Shown here: positions 1 through 9,155 of the stretch, piece by piece
How positions within the stretch are numbered: the first letter of the stretch is position 1
How the letters are laid out: each line of letters starts with the position of its first letter
Assembly: GCF_014652635.1 (NCBI RefSeq)
Contig: NZ_BMZE01000001.1
Span: 630,051-694,050 of the forward strand
Reading direction: 5' to 3'
Length of the DNA stretch: 64,000 bases
Source: Devosia pacifica
GTDB lineage: Bacteria > Pseudomonadota > Alphaproteobacteria > Rhizobiales > Devosiaceae
Translations under genes and position numbers: made by a program
Notes under the pieces: model-generated
Databases searched by the model: none
What the model saw: only the letters and a program-made list of their open reading frames with translations
What the model was told of the DNA's origin: nothing

Positions 1-16
1 TGAACTGATGTGTCGC

Positions 17-634
17 TTAACGCGAGTAGAACTCGACCACCAGGTTTGGTTCCATCTGCACCGGGTACGGCACGTCCGACAGTGACGGAATGCGCACATA
101 GGTGGCGGTCATCTTGGAGTGGTCGGCATCGATGTAGTCCGGAACGTCGCGCTCTGGAAGCTGTGTGGCCTCGAGAACAACGGCGAGCTGCTTGGAGCGC
201 TCGCGGACTTCGATCTTGTCGCCAACCTTGACCTGATAGGACGGGATGTTGACCCGCTGGCCGTTGACCAGGATGTGGCCGTGGCTGACGAACTGGCGCG
301 CGGCGAAGACCGTCGAAACGAACTTCGCACGGTAGATCACGGCGTCGAGACGACGCTCGAGCAGGCCAATCAGGTTCTCACCGGTGTCGCCCTTGACGCG
401 TGCGGCTTCGGTGTAAAGGCGACGGAACGCCTTCTCGGTGACCGAACCATAATAGCCCTTCAGCTTCTGCTTGGCGCGCAGCTGCAGGCCGTAGTCGGAC
501 AGCTTGCCCTTGCGGCGCTGACCGTGCTGGCCGGGACCATAGGAGCGGACATTGACCGGGCTCTTCGGACGGCCCCAGATGTTTTCGCCAAGACGGCGGT
601 CAATCTTGTACTTTGCGGAAATGCGCTTCGACAT
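17..634 (-). CDS. rpsD: 30S ribosomal protein S4
   Basis: This is ribosomal protein S4, a 205-residue primary 16S rRNA-binding protein that nucleates assembly of the 30S body. The N-terminal [20 protein letters not shown] and the S4 RNA-binding domain (roughly residues 95-155, with [15 protein letters not shown] and [10 protein letters not shown]) are typical, and the length matches bacterial S4. The N-terminal zinc cysteines seen in some S4 proteins are missing, so it is a C-minus form. It is transcribed alone on the minus strand. The identification is certain from family knowledge. Confidence 0.98.
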   Translation of the reverse strand: MSKRISAKYKIDRRLGENIWGRPKSPVNVRSYGPGQHGQRRKGKLSDYGLQLRAKQKLKGYYGSVTEKAFRRLYTEAARVKGDTGENLIGLLERRLDAVIYRAKFVSTVFAARQFVSHGHILVNGQRVNIPSYQVKVGDKIEVRERSKQLAVVLEATQLPERDVPDYIDADHSKMTATYVRIPSLSDVPYPVQMEPNLVVEFYSR

Positions 635-804
635 CGCGTATCCTTTTCGAGTTTGAACGGATCGCGCCCTCCTCTGCCATCCTTGCGAATGACCGACAGA
701 CCTTGCAAAACAGAAGATCTCGGGTGCGCCTTAGGACCCGAAGGTCCGAACAGGTCCGCGCGTTCTATGGGTGGGCATCAGGAAAGTCAAGCCGGCCGTG
801 CCGG

Positions 805-2043
805 CTAGACCATTCGCTTGTCGAGCGTTCGCTGATCCCGCAGCTCAGGGAATACCCGGCTCCAGATCGCTGCGACTGCCACGGCACCAAAACCGCCAAG
901 AACGACGGCAGGCACCGGGCCAATGAGCGAGGCCACTGCGCCAGCGCGGAATTCGCCAAGTTCGTTGGAAGCGCCAATGAATACGGAGTTCACCGCATTC
1001 ACTCGCCCGCGCACTTCCTCCGGCGTCCAGAGCTGCATGATGGTTTCACGGATCGTCACGCTCACCATGTCGGCGGCGCCAACCAGCGCCAGCGCCGGCA
1101 CCGATAACCACACCGTTGTCGACACACCGAACAGCACCGTAAAAGCGCCGAACAGGCCGACGAAAATAAACAGCGCCTTGCCCGCATGGTCGCGAATGGG
1201 AAAGCGCGTGAGATAAAGCGCCATAACGATGGCACCGATCCCCGGCCCTGCCCGCAACATGCCGAGTTCTTCCGGCCCGGCATTCAGGATGTCTTTGGCG
1301 TAGATCGGCATCAACGCTACGGCGCCGCCCATCAATACCGCGAACATGTCGAGCGAGATCGCCCCGAGAACCACACGGTTGGAAAAGATGTAGCGGAAAC
1401 CGGCAAGCATCGTTTCAAGGCTCGTGGCCTGATTGGACTCGCGTTGCGCCGGTTTCGGGATAAGGCACACGAACACCACGGCAGCGCACAGCAAAACGGC
1501 AGCCGTGCCGAAGGCGACAACTGGCGAAACACCATAGAGAAGCCCACCGACCGCAGGTCCCACGATCGAGGAAAACTGCCAGGCCGAGGCGTTGACCGTG
1601 ATCGCATTGGCCAGCGCCTCCGAGGGCACAATATTAGGCGCAAGCGATTGGGCCGCCGGCCCCCAGAACGCACGTGCAGTGCCGAGGACAATGAGAATGC
1701 CGAAGATCGGCCAGACCTCATGTGGCTCCGCATTGACGAACGCCAGAAATCCGAGCGCACATAACAGTTCGACACTAAGACAGATGCCCATGACCATCCG
1801 GCGGCTATATCGGTCGGCCACAAGGCCCGTGACGAGAATCAGCAAGAGCGAGGGAAAAAACAGGCACAAGCCAACAAGGCCCAGGAGAAACGGCTCCCCT
1901 GTCAGGTCATAGATCTGCCAGCCAATGGAGACAGCCATGATCTGCACGGCAAAGCTGACGCTGAGCGTGGTGAGCCAGAAAAAGCGAAAGCCGATATAGG
2001 AAAAGGCAAGCTTGCGCTTGTCATCGGGGATGAGCGTGTTCAT
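805..2043 (-). CDS. MFS transporter, EntS/MFS_3-like exporter
   Basis: This is a 412-residue inner-membrane permease of the major facilitator superfamily with about twelve hydrophobic helices. The loop after helix 2 carries the family signature (GLVADRYSRRMVMG, about residues 73-86). A second basic loop follows the centre of the protein. The overall look (ALANAITVNASAWQFSSIVGPAVGGLL) resembles the MFS_3/EntS exporter group, which moves siderophores or drugs outward. The substrate cannot be told from the sequence. It lies between rpsD and the RNA methyltransferase on the same strand, with no obvious functional link. Confidence 0.9.
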   Translation of the reverse strand: MNTLIPDDKRKLAFSYIGFRFFWLTTLSVSFAVQIMAVSIGWQIYDLTGEPFLLGLVGLCLFFPSLLLILVTGLVADRYSRRMVMGICLSVELLCALGFLAFVNAEPHEVWPIFGILIVLGTARAFWGPAAQSLAPNIVPSEALANAITVNASAWQFSSIVGPAVGGLLYGVSPVVAFGTAAVLLCAAVVFVCLIPKPAQRESNQATSLETMLAGFRYIFSNRVVLGAISLDMFAVLMGGAVALMPIYAKDILNAGPEELGMLRAGPGIGAIVMALYLTRFPIRDHAGKALFIFVGLFGAFTVLFGVSTTVWLSVPALALVGAADMVSVTIRETIMQLWTPEEVRGRVNAVNSVFIGASNELGEFRAGAVASLIGPVPAVVLGGFGAVAVAAIWSRVFPELRDQRTLDKRMV

Positions 2044-2109
2044 GCCAAATCGTTGCCACGCACGCCAGAGATTGGGAAGCCGGAATCGGCTATGCCGGTA
2101 CGCCTGAAA

Positions 2110-2910
2110 CTATTCTGTTTTTATAGGCTTCACTCGGTTTTCGCGCTGGCGCTCATGTGCACGGTCGAGTGAAGAGATTATGCCGCGGAAGGTGCGCACT
2201 TCCTGGCTGGTAAACTGGCCGCGGCCTAGCATGGTCCGCAGATTGTTTATCATTGCCGGGCGCTTGTCCGGTGTCGTGAAGAACCCTGATTTGTCGAGGG
2301 TCTTTTCGAGGTGCTCGAACATGCCGACCAACTCGTCCTTGCCGGCCGGTTCGCCTATCGCTTCCTTGAACGGCAGCGTTGCCGAAAGCCCGCTTTGCCT
2401 GCGCCACTCATAAGCCAGTATCAGCACCGCCTGAGCGATGTTGAGCGAGGCGAATGCCTGCTCCACCGGCAAGGTGACAATGGCGTCCGAAATGGCGATC
2501 TCTTCGTTGTTGAGACCCCAGCGCTCGCGGCCGAACAGCAGCCCTGCCTGGAAACCCTGATCGATATGCGCGGTCAGGTTCTGACAGGCATCCTCCGGCC
2601 CCAGCACGGGCTTACGCATGTCCCGCGAACGGGCAGTGGTCGCATACACCAGCGTCAGATCAGCGATTGCAGCTTCGAGTGTCTCGAAAACACGCACGCG
2701 TTCGATGACGTGGTCGGCTTTGCTTGCGGTTGCGCGAGCCTTTTCATTCGGCCAACCGTCACGCGGGTTTACCAGTCGCAAATCCCACAGGCCGAAATTG
2801 GCCATTGCTCGCGCAGCCGATCCGATATTTTCGCCGAGTTGCGGTTCGCATAGAATAACCGCCGGGGTGGGACGAAATACGCGTTCTTGAGATGAGTCTG
2901 TGCCTGCCAT
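2110..2910 (-). CDS. TrmJ-like tRNA/rRNA 2'-O-methyltransferase (SPOUT)
   Basis: This 266-residue protein belongs to the SpoU/TrmH superfamily, group TrmJ, which uses S-adenosylmethionine to methylate a ribose 2'-OH, typically at tRNA position 32. Motif 1 is VILCEPQLGENIGSAARAMA (residues 18-37), where the NIGSAARA segment holds the catalytic Asn and Arg. The knot-forming motif includes LLFGRERWGLNNEEI, and motif 3 is LNIAQAVLILAYE. The C-terminal quarter is the helical extension typical of TrmJ. Family is certain; the exact RNA target is inferred from homology. Confidence 0.92.
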   Translation of the reverse strand: MAGTDSSQERVFRPTPAVILCEPQLGENIGSAARAMANFGLWDLRLVNPRDGWPNEKARATASKADHVIERVRVFETLEAAIADLTLVYATTARSRDMRKPVLGPEDACQNLTAHIDQGFQAGLLFGRERWGLNNEEIAISDAIVTLPVEQAFASLNIAQAVLILAYEWRRQSGLSATLPFKEAIGEPAGKDELVGMFEHLEKTLDKSGFFTTPDKRPAMINNLRTMLGRGQFTSQEVRTFRGIISSLDRAHERQRENRVKPIKTE

Positions 2911-2956
2911 GGCGCGCTATTACGCCAATTGGCAGGTCTTTTGAAGCAGCAACAGG

Positions 2957-3553
2957 CTATGCGACGCGCGAAGTGCGCCCGAACAGCCGAACCTTGGTCG
3001 AGCGGCGCCACTCGCGGTCAAGAACGGCAAAGTGCAGCTCTTCATCCCATTCGCCCTGGAACAGCGCGTGCTCGCGATAATGCGCCTCAAGACGCATACC
3101 CAACCGCTGCAACAGGCGAGCCGAACGGTCATTACGACCGTCGCAACGCGCGAAAATGCGGTGGATGCGGTAGTGGTCGAACGCCATGTCGAAAACGGAA
3201 CCAAGTGCCTCGCTGGCATACCCATGACCCACAAATTCAGGGTTCAAGATAAAGCGAACTTCTGCCTGTCCGGCGGTCGCATCCGCCCAACGCAAACAAA
3301 CCTGACCGATAACTTCACCGGTATTATTAAGCGCAATCGCGAGGCTGAGCGTATCGCCGGGCCGGTTGAGGCTGACCTGCTTCCGCATAGCCGTGAGGGC
3401 TGCAGCCAGGTCTGTCTCGTCTTTGCAATTCACTTCTGTGTAGCGCTGAACCGAGGGGTCCAGATGGTAGGACCGCAGGGCCTCAAGATCGGAGCGCTGA
3501 AATGCACGCAGGGTCAGCCGCTCGGTTTCGAGCGGCAAAATTGAGGATGCCAT
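2957..3553 (-). CDS. GNAT N-acetyltransferase (RimJ/RimL type), copy 1
   Basis: This is a GNAT acetyltransferase of the RimJ/RimL type, which transfers acetyl from acetyl-CoA to an amine. It opens with LETERLTLRAFQRSDLEALR, and the acetyl-CoA-binding segment is NPEFVGHGYASEAL. I place the start at MASSILPL (198 residues); an in-frame upstream extension of 48 residues has no family character. It is clearly paralogous to the next gene upstream on the same strand, sharing the patterns HRIFARCD/HRVMARCD and LGMRLEAH/LGMRREAH. The substrate is unknown. Confidence 0.85.
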   Translation of the reverse strand: MASSILPLETERLTLRAFQRSDLEALRSYHLDPSVQRYTEVNCKDETDLAAALTAMRKQVSLNRPGDTLSLAIALNNTGEVIGQVCLRWADATAGQAEVRFILNPEFVGHGYASEALGSVFDMAFDHYRIHRIFARCDGRNDRSARLLQRLGMRLEAHYREHALFQGEWDEELHFAVLDREWRRSTKVRLFGRTSRVA

Positions 3554-3675
3554 GTCGGTAGTCTCTCTCCACATACGCCGTTCGGCGCGTGTTCGACTAA
3601 CGCTAGGTTCCATATTCGGTTCCCTGGAAACCGAGAATTTATTCCTTTGAAGAAAACACCTTGCGGAGTCACGTG

Positions 3676-4263
3676 TTAGCGTGGCCGTCCTCTCCATTCA
3701 GCGCCGAGAATTGCATAGACATATTCCTCAGCCCATCCGCCCTTGAAGATCTCGTGCTGCTGGAAATGTGCCTCCCTCCGCATGCCGAGACGCTCCATCA
3801 GCTTGAAGGACGAGATGTTTCGCGTATCACAACGCGCCATCACGCGGTGAAAATGCTCGTTGGCAAACGCGAGGTCGAGAAGCGCCGCCGCTGCTTCGAA
3901 GCCGTATCCCTTTCCTTGATACTCAGGATGCAGAATCCATCCAATCTCTGCCTGCTGCGAAGCCTGGCTCTTGCAGATCAGAGACATCTCGCCGATCAGC
4001 GTGTTCTCGCTGGCTATGACCGCGGCCAGAACGATCCGGTCGCCGTCACGCTCAAGGTGAGTCTGCGCCGTCCTGTTGTGAATCGCGTCCGCACATTGCT
4101 CACGGTTCAACGGGCCATCGAACAGATACTCAGCAACATCCGGACGCCCGCGGTAAGCATAGACCGGATCAAGATCCGCCCGCGTGAAGGGGCGAAGGAC
4201 CAGGCGATCTGTCAGGAGTGGGTAGGTTGGCTCAAGCACGCGCGGCTGCTCCAATCTGGCCAA
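3676..4263 (-). CDS. GNAT N-acetyltransferase (RimJ/RimL type), copy 2
   Basis: This 195-residue GNAT acetyltransferase is the tandem partner of the preceding-coordinate copy. It begins with LLTDRLVLRPFTRADLDPVY, and its pyrophosphate-binding segment is HPEYQGKGYGFEAAAALL. The two genes are 122 bases apart on the same strand, so a tandem duplication followed by divergence is likely. It is transcribed divergently from the GFA gene, whose start is 47 bases away. Acceptor substrate is not predictable; ribosomal protein or small-molecule acetylation are both possible. Confidence 0.85.
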   Translation of the reverse strand: MARLEQPRVLEPTYPLLTDRLVLRPFTRADLDPVYAYRGRPDVAEYLFDGPLNREQCADAIHNRTAQTHLERDGDRIVLAAVIASENTLIGEMSLICKSQASQQAEIGWILHPEYQGKGYGFEAAAALLDLAFANEHFHRVMARCDTRNISSFKLMERLGMRREAHFQQHEIFKGGWAEEYVYAILGAEWRGRPR

Positions 4264-4310
4264 GACAACACTCGCATTGCACGGCTAGAAAGGGCGTGAG
4301 AGCCTGAAGC

Positions 4311-4742
4311 ATGTCCCAGAGACCTTCCATATCGTTGACAGCACAATGCAGCTGCAATTCCGTTTCCGTAACCGTTGATGGCGACGTCCGCAGCATGCTG
4401 CTCTGTGGTTGTAATGATTGTCAGCGTGCCACTGGCGCGGGCCATTCCAGTACGTTCATCGTTTCAGCAAGTGCACTGGAAATCTCCGGAAACACAAAAA
4501 GTTTCACCCGTCCCGCCGACTCCGGGGCCACATTCACACGTCATTTCTGTCCGGAATGCGGAACGATCATTTACGGGCAGTCCTCGCGCGCCGGCGATTT
4601 GCGTCTTGTGCCAGTCGGGCTTTTCGCCGGCCAGAACGACTGGTTCGCTGCAAGCCGGCTGATATTCTGCGAAAGTCATCCGGCATGGGATAGTCTCGGC
4701 GAGGATCTGCCTCAGGTCGCCGGTTATGGGGACGGGACATGA
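4311..4742 (+). CDS. GFA/CENP-V family zinc protein
   Basis: This is a 143-residue member of the GFA (glutathione-dependent formaldehyde-activating) fold. The zinc ligands typical of the family are visible: CSCNSV near residue 13, CGCNDC near residue 32, and FCPECGT near residue 82. Members are mostly uncharacterised Mss4-like zinc proteins, and a formaldehyde-related reaction should not be assumed. The stop overlaps the next start by 4 bases (ATGA), so it is translationally coupled to the TfoX-like gene. Confidence 0.88.
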   Translation: MSQRPSISLTAQCSCNSVSVTVDGDVRSMLLCGCNDCQRATGAGHSSTFIVSASALEISGNTKSFTRPADSGATFTRHFCPECGTIIYGQSSRAGDLRLVPVGLFAGQNDWFAASRLIFCESHPAWDSLGEDLPQVAGYGDGT

Positions 4743-5068
4743 ATGATCTTCTCGAGCATATGGCGGAGCGCATCCGGGCGCAGTTGCCAAGCATAACACG
4801 CGAGCAACGCATGTTTGGCGGGCTCGCATTCATGCAGAGCGGAAACATGCTGGTTGCCGTGATGAAAAACGGAAACCTGCTCGTGCGCGTGGGTCGGAAT
4901 GGCTACATGGAGGCACTCGCGCTCCCCGGTGCACACGCGATGACCATGGGGACCCGCACCATGACCGGTTTTGTCGAGGTCGAAGCGGATGTGGTGGAAG
5001 ATGACGACACCCTGGCTGACTGGCTGGAACGCGCCAGACGCTTCGTCGACACCCTACCACCCGACTGA
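4739..5068 (+). CDS. TfoX/Sxy N-terminal domain protein
   Basis: This 109-residue protein consists of a TfoX/Sxy N-terminal domain, seen in MFGGLAFMQSGNMLVAVMKN (about residues 22-41) and the later VGRNGYMEALALPG. In gammaproteobacteria TfoX is a competence co-activator, but single-domain versions in alphaproteobacteria have no established role. It overlaps the GFA gene by 4 bases, and the pair forms a small operon upstream of icd. The family is clear; the function is not. Confidence 0.85.
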   Translation: MNDLLEHMAERIRAQLPSITREQRMFGGLAFMQSGNMLVAVMKNGNLLVRVGRNGYMEALALPGAHAMTMGTRTMTGFVEVEADVVEDDDTLADWLERARRFVDTLPPD

Positions 5069-5189
5069 CCCGTCGCAGAATGACATGCCCCCTTGTTCGC
5101 TGCGTGCTTTGCCAGCCCGCCACGCGATGCTATAGGGCGCCGGAACCGGCCATACGGCCCGCTGGCAGTCACAATCGAGGAGCCCCACT

Positions 5190-6401
5190 ATGAGCAAGAT
5201 CAAAGTCGCCAACCCCGTCGTCGACCTCGACGGCGACGAGATGACCAGAATTATCTGGCAGGCGATCAAGGACAAGCTCATCCACCCCTATCTCGATCTC
5301 GACATCGAATACTATGACCTGTCGGTCGAGAATCGTGACGCGACCGATGACCAGGTGACTGTGGACGCTGCCAATGCCATCAAGAAGCATGGCGTCGGCA
5401 TCAAGTGCGCAACCATCACGCCAGACGAACAGCGCGTTGAAGAGTTCGGCCTCAAGAAGATGTGGCGCTCGCCGAATGGCACGATCCGCAACATTCTCGG
5501 TGGCGTGATCTTCCGCGAGCCGATCATCTGCAAGAACGTGCCGCGCCTCGTGCCGGGTTGGACGCAGCCGATCATCGTTGGCCGTCACGCGTTCGGCGAC
5601 CAGTACCGCGCAACCGACTTCAAGTTTCCCGGCAAGGGCAAGCTGACGATGAAGTTCGTCGGCGAGGACGGCACGGAGATCGAGCACGAAGTGTTTGATG
5701 CCCCAGGCGCCGGCATTGCCATGGGCATGTACAACCTTGACGATTCGATCCGCGATTTTGCCCGCGCATCGCTGAACTACGCACTCAACCGCGGCGTCCC
5801 CTGCTACCTGTCGACCAAGAACACCATCCTCAAGGTCTATGACGGGCGTTTCAAGGACATCTTCCAGGAGGTGTATGAGGCCGAGTTCAAGTCGACCTTC
5901 GAAGCAAACGGCTTGACCTATGAGCACCGCCTGATTGACGACATGGTCGCGGCGGCGCTGAAGTGGTCCGGCGGCTATGTCTGGGCCTGCAAGAACTACG
6001 ACGGCGACGTTCAGTCCGACACCGTGGCGCAGGGCTTCGGCTCGCTCGGCCTGATGACCTCTGTGCTGATGACGCCCGATGGCAGCATCGTTGAAGCGGA
6101 AGCGGCCCACGGCACGGTTACCCGGCACTACCGCCAGCATCAGCAGGGCAAGGAAACCTCGACCAACTCCACCGCATCGATCTTCGCCTGGAGCCGCGGC
6201 CTCGCCCACCGTGCGAAGCTTGATGACAATGCCGATCTGGCACATTTCGCCGAGTCGCTCGAAAAGGTCGTGGTCGACACGATCGAACAGGGCAAGATGA
6301 CCAAGGACCTGGCGCTGCTGGTCGGCCCGGATCAGCCTTGGCTGACGACGATGGGCTTCCTCGACGCGATTGACGAGAACCTCGCAAAGGCCATGGCGTA
6401 A
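5190..6401 (+). CDS. icd: NADP-dependent isocitrate dehydrogenase
   Basis: This is the 403-residue NADP-dependent isocitrate dehydrogenase of the TCA cycle (isocitrate + NADP+ to 2-oxoglutarate + CO2 + NADPH). It is of the eukaryote-like homodimeric type common in alphaproteobacteria. Characteristic segments are [13 protein letters not shown] (residues 13-25), the substrate loop [36 protein letters not shown], and [21 protein letters not shown] ribosome binding site precedes the ATG. A strong terminator follows at 6427. Confidence 0.97.
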   Translation: MSKIKVANPVVDLDGDEMTRIIWQAIKDKLIHPYLDLDIEYYDLSVENRDATDDQVTVDAANAIKKHGVGIKCATITPDEQRVEEFGLKKMWRSPNGTIRNILGGVIFREPIICKNVPRLVPGWTQPIIVGRHAFGDQYRATDFKFPGKGKLTMKFVGEDGTEIEHEVFDAPGAGIAMGMYNLDDSIRDFARASLNYALNRGVPCYLSTKNTILKVYDGRFKDIFQEVYEAEFKSTFEANGLTYEHRLIDDMVAAALKWSGGYVWACKNYDGDVQSDTVAQGFGSLGLMTSVLMTPDGSIVEAEAAHGTVTRHYRQHQQGKETSTNSTASIFAWSRGLAHRAKLDDNADLAHFAESLEKVVVDTIEQGKMTKDLALLVGPDQPWLTTMGFLDAIDENLAKAMA

Positions 6402-6426
6402 AAGCCAAAAACTGTCAGGTAGTGAG

Positions 6427-6452
6427 GAGCCGGGCCCTGCCCGGCTCTTTTT
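6427..6452 (+). terminator. icd terminator, probably bidirectional
   Basis: A 9-bp perfect stem (GAGCCGGGC and GCCCGGCTC) with a 3-base loop is followed by five T residues. It ends icd and abuts the stop of the convergent flippase gene, so it could serve both directions. Confidence 0.88.
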
Positions 6453-7755
6453 ATATCGCGGTCGAAAACGTCGGCAATCTCAACGAGACAATGCGAACGC
6501 CGGACACCTTGTGGACAACGCGCGCAATCAGCACCGTGCGCACCACCATGGCGATCGCGGTACCGAGCGCCGCGCCAACAATGCCGAAGAACGGCACAAG
6601 CAGGACGGTCAGAACCACATTGCAGCAGAGCGTAGCGGCAAGAGTGAGCGCTGCCTGCCGCTGATGCCCACCGACCAGCAGCAGTTCACTGGCCTGGCCC
6701 GCAAGAGCGCGAGCCAGCATGCCGGCTCCAAGGATCAGCATAGCAGGATATCCGGCCACGAAAGCTTGCCCGAAGGCACCAAGCAGGACGGGACCGATCG
6801 CTGCAGTGCCGGCGACGGCAACAACTGTGAGCCAGAACGTCAGCCGACTGGACTGAAGAAGCGAGCTCTCAAGCCGTGCCTTGTCACGCGCGGCCAGATC
6901 GAGCGCGAAGCGACGGCCCGCCACGAGATACATGGCGAAGTAAACAAAATTGGCGAGTGCCAGAACCCGCGCCGCAGCAAAGTAGATTCCCACCTGTTCC
7001 GCCGGCAGCAGCAGGCTAATCAACAGGACGTCGCAATAGGTCACCAGATCCTCGAGCCCCGACACAAGCAAGAGCGGTAAGGCGGCCATGATCCAAAGGC
7101 GCGCCTGGGGACGCGAGACAGCGGCAGCGCGGTGGAAGTCTGCCAGCTTGATCCGCATGATAAGCGCCATGGCAGCCGACACGCAGGCCATGGCAACGAC
7201 AACTACGGTTCCGACGAGAGCTAGCGTTATCTCGAATCCGAGGGCTGCGAGTGCCGCGACAGTGGCGCCGATCAGAATTGGGCGAACGATGTAGACCGGC
7301 AAGGTGGTCAACCGGTACCAGCCGAAACCACGTGCCACGCCTTCAAGGTAGAATTCGATTGCGAGGAACGGCAGGCCAAGGGCGATAAACAAGACGATGA
7401 GTGCTGCTTCACCGTCAATGAAACGCGACACCAGTACTCCAAGGGCGCCGAGCAGCACGGCGCCGCCTGTCGATATCGCAAACCCTGTGCGGATGAAGCC
7501 GCCCACAGCCGAAGATCTTCCGCGTACCAGGTAGCGCGGCAGGAACCGCACCCCGGCTTCCGCCAGGCCGAAGGCGCTGAAGCTGCCGAAGGCAATCATC
7601 CACGTCCAAAGCGTGACGAACCCGCCATAGTCTGAGTTCGGCATCAGTCTTGCGAGTAGCACCTGCAGGCCGAAAACAAGTCCGGCGCTTGCCACGCGCA
7701 TCGCAAATGCGAGGCCCGCATCTAAAAGGTTATTGGACGCTGGGGCGTCAGACAT
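6451..7755 (-). CDS. Polysaccharide flippase (Wzx/MATE-like)
   Basis: This 434-residue protein is almost entirely hydrophobic, with about twelve to fourteen membrane helices. It resembles the Wzx/oligosaccharide flippase family of the MOP superfamily, which moves lipid-linked sugars across the inner membrane. The N-terminal stretch (FAMRVASAGLVFGLQVLLAR, then LAEAGVRFLPRY) is typical. Its start overlaps the end of the CelD-like acyltransferase gene by 8 bases, so the two are co-translated and probably act on one surface polysaccharide. No glycosyltransferases are nearby, so the polymer is unknown. Confidence 0.85.
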   Translation of the reverse strand: MSDAPASNNLLDAGLAFAMRVASAGLVFGLQVLLARLMPNSDYGGFVTLWTWMIAFGSFSAFGLAEAGVRFLPRYLVRGRSSAVGGFIRTGFAISTGGAVLLGALGVLVSRFIDGEAALIVLFIALGLPFLAIEFYLEGVARGFGWYRLTTLPVYIVRPILIGATVAALAALGFEITLALVGTVVVVAMACVSAAMALIMRIKLADFHRAAAVSRPQARLWIMAALPLLLVSGLEDLVTYCDVLLISLLLPAEQVGIYFAAARVLALANFVYFAMYLVAGRRFALDLAARDKARLESSLLQSSRLTFWLTVVAVAGTAAIGPVLLGAFGQAFVAGYPAMLILGAGMLARALAGQASELLLVGGHQRQAALTLAATLCCNVVLTVLLVPFFGIVGAALGTAIAMVVRTVLIARVVHKVSGVRIVSLRLPTFSTAI

Positions 7756-8896
7756 AAATCAGCAGGCCCCCGAAAGTCTGGCCTGCCACCATCAGGCGAC
7801 GCCAGGCCTCCGGGAGACGGTTGTAAAAACGCTTGGCTAGTGGCCGAAGTCCGCGCACCCACAGCGCAGCATAGATTCGACCTCTTAAGGAGAATGGAAT
7901 GGTGTGGGCGACTAGTGGCACAGTCCTGTTGGTCCAGGACTGCTTGTAGTCTGCGGCATTGCCAAGCAGATCATAGGCGACGATGCCATTGTCGATCAGC
8001 CAGCAGACGGTCATGTCCATCTGCACCTTGCCGGGCGAGTGCGAGCCGAGATCCCAGTCAAAACCACCGATATAAGCGTAGTAGTGCCGATTGCGGATGA
8101 ACCCTAGTTCCAGCGCAACAACGCGATCACCGCACTTCAAGACCGACAGGCATGCCCCAGCCAGATCCTCGGCATTCCCCTCAAGCCGTGCGAGAAAGTC
8201 TTCATAACCCTCAAGCGCAAAGCCGGCGCTGTAACGGCCCGTTTCGCTAAGCCAGCGGCGTTTCATCTCAAGGCAGACTGAAAGGTAGGAGCGGTAATCT
8301 ACGTCACCGGGCCACAGGACCTCAAACAGCAATTCACCATGGCGGGCGAGATGATTGCGCCGCCGATTGCGGTTGCGCTTTTGCGTTTTTCCGAGACTGG
8401 CCGTATAGGCCTCGGAGGAGACATACTGCGACAGATCCAGTATCGCCGCCTCATTGGCTTCCGCATCAATCGCCGAGCGCTGCGAGAGCAGGCCACCAAG
8501 GCCTGAGCTCGCTGGCAAAGCTCTGATCAGCGCAATGTCGACATTCCCGTTCTGTTGCAGACCGTCGATAAGCGTTGCCCCAAGAGCTTGCGGGTCTTCG
8601 GTGGGATCACAGAGCATGTTCGCATACTGGCTGTGCGGATCACCCAGAGTCTCAAGGGTTTGCACACCCAGAGCGCCCCGCGTGAACATGAGAGGCCAAA
8701 CGGCCACCAGCCGATCGCCTCGCCAAACGGTTCGAATATGTGGCTGGATGCGCTTTCCGCTCGCGAACTCCTCGACCCAGGCACGGCACCAGGCAAAGGT
8801 TTGAAAGAATGTGAGATCCGTCTGGCAGCGCGCCTCAAGATCGCACCATTCATCGCTGACAGCGTCGATAGCCGAGAGGCTGTCAAGTACACGCAA
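7748..8896 (-). CDS. CelD/BioF2-like GNAT acyltransferase
   Basis: This is a 382-residue soluble protein of the CelD/BioF2 GNAT-like type (Acetyltransf_6), a group often found in polysaccharide and cellulose clusters. Diagnostic stretches include LFFQTFAWCRAWVE-like TFFQTFAWCRAWVEEF near residue 29, and YAYIGGFDWDLGSHSPGKVQ followed by WLIDNGIVAYDLLG in the C-terminal half. It lies upstream of and overlaps the flippase gene, suggesting it acylates or otherwise modifies the exported sugar. The specific reaction is inferred only from neighbours. Confidence 0.8.
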   Translation of the reverse strand: MRVLDSLSAIDAVSDEWCDLEARCQTDLTFFQTFAWCRAWVEEFASGKRIQPHIRTVWRGDRLVAVWPLMFTRGALGVQTLETLGDPHSQYANMLCDPTEDPQALGATLIDGLQQNGNVDIALIRALPASSGLGGLLSQRSAIDAEANEAAILDLSQYVSSEAYTASLGKTQKRNRNRRRNHLARHGELLFEVLWPGDVDYRSYLSVCLEMKRRWLSETGRYSAGFALEGYEDFLARLEGNAEDLAGACLSVLKCGDRVVALELGFIRNRHYYAYIGGFDWDLGSHSPGKVQMDMTVCWLIDNGIVAYDLLGNAADYKQSWTNRTVPLVAHTIPFSLRGRIYAALWVRGLRPLAKRFYNRLPEAWRRLMVAGQTFGGLLIYV

Positions 8897-9155
8897 TTCA
8901 TGTTCGTGGACGGCGTCGGCGGTGGCCAGCGCGGCATTCTACTCCTAGGGGTGCGCGCAAATTCTAGTGCTTAGTCCTCAACAAGGCGTTTCCCTTGAGC
9001 CGCAGGACGATTCAAATACTCTCACCGGCAACATAACGCTCACATCGCAGCGCAGGCTCTGCTACACTTCTTATGCAGCTGCTCTGGCTGTACCCCAACC
9101 TCAACGCCTCCCCAGCCCTCGCGCAGCGGCGTCTTTCTGCTCGATTGGAAAGCGC

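Noticed and set aside
5169-6245. A 358-codon frame opposite icd
   Set aside because: It is antisense to a certain housekeeping gene and lacks any domain.
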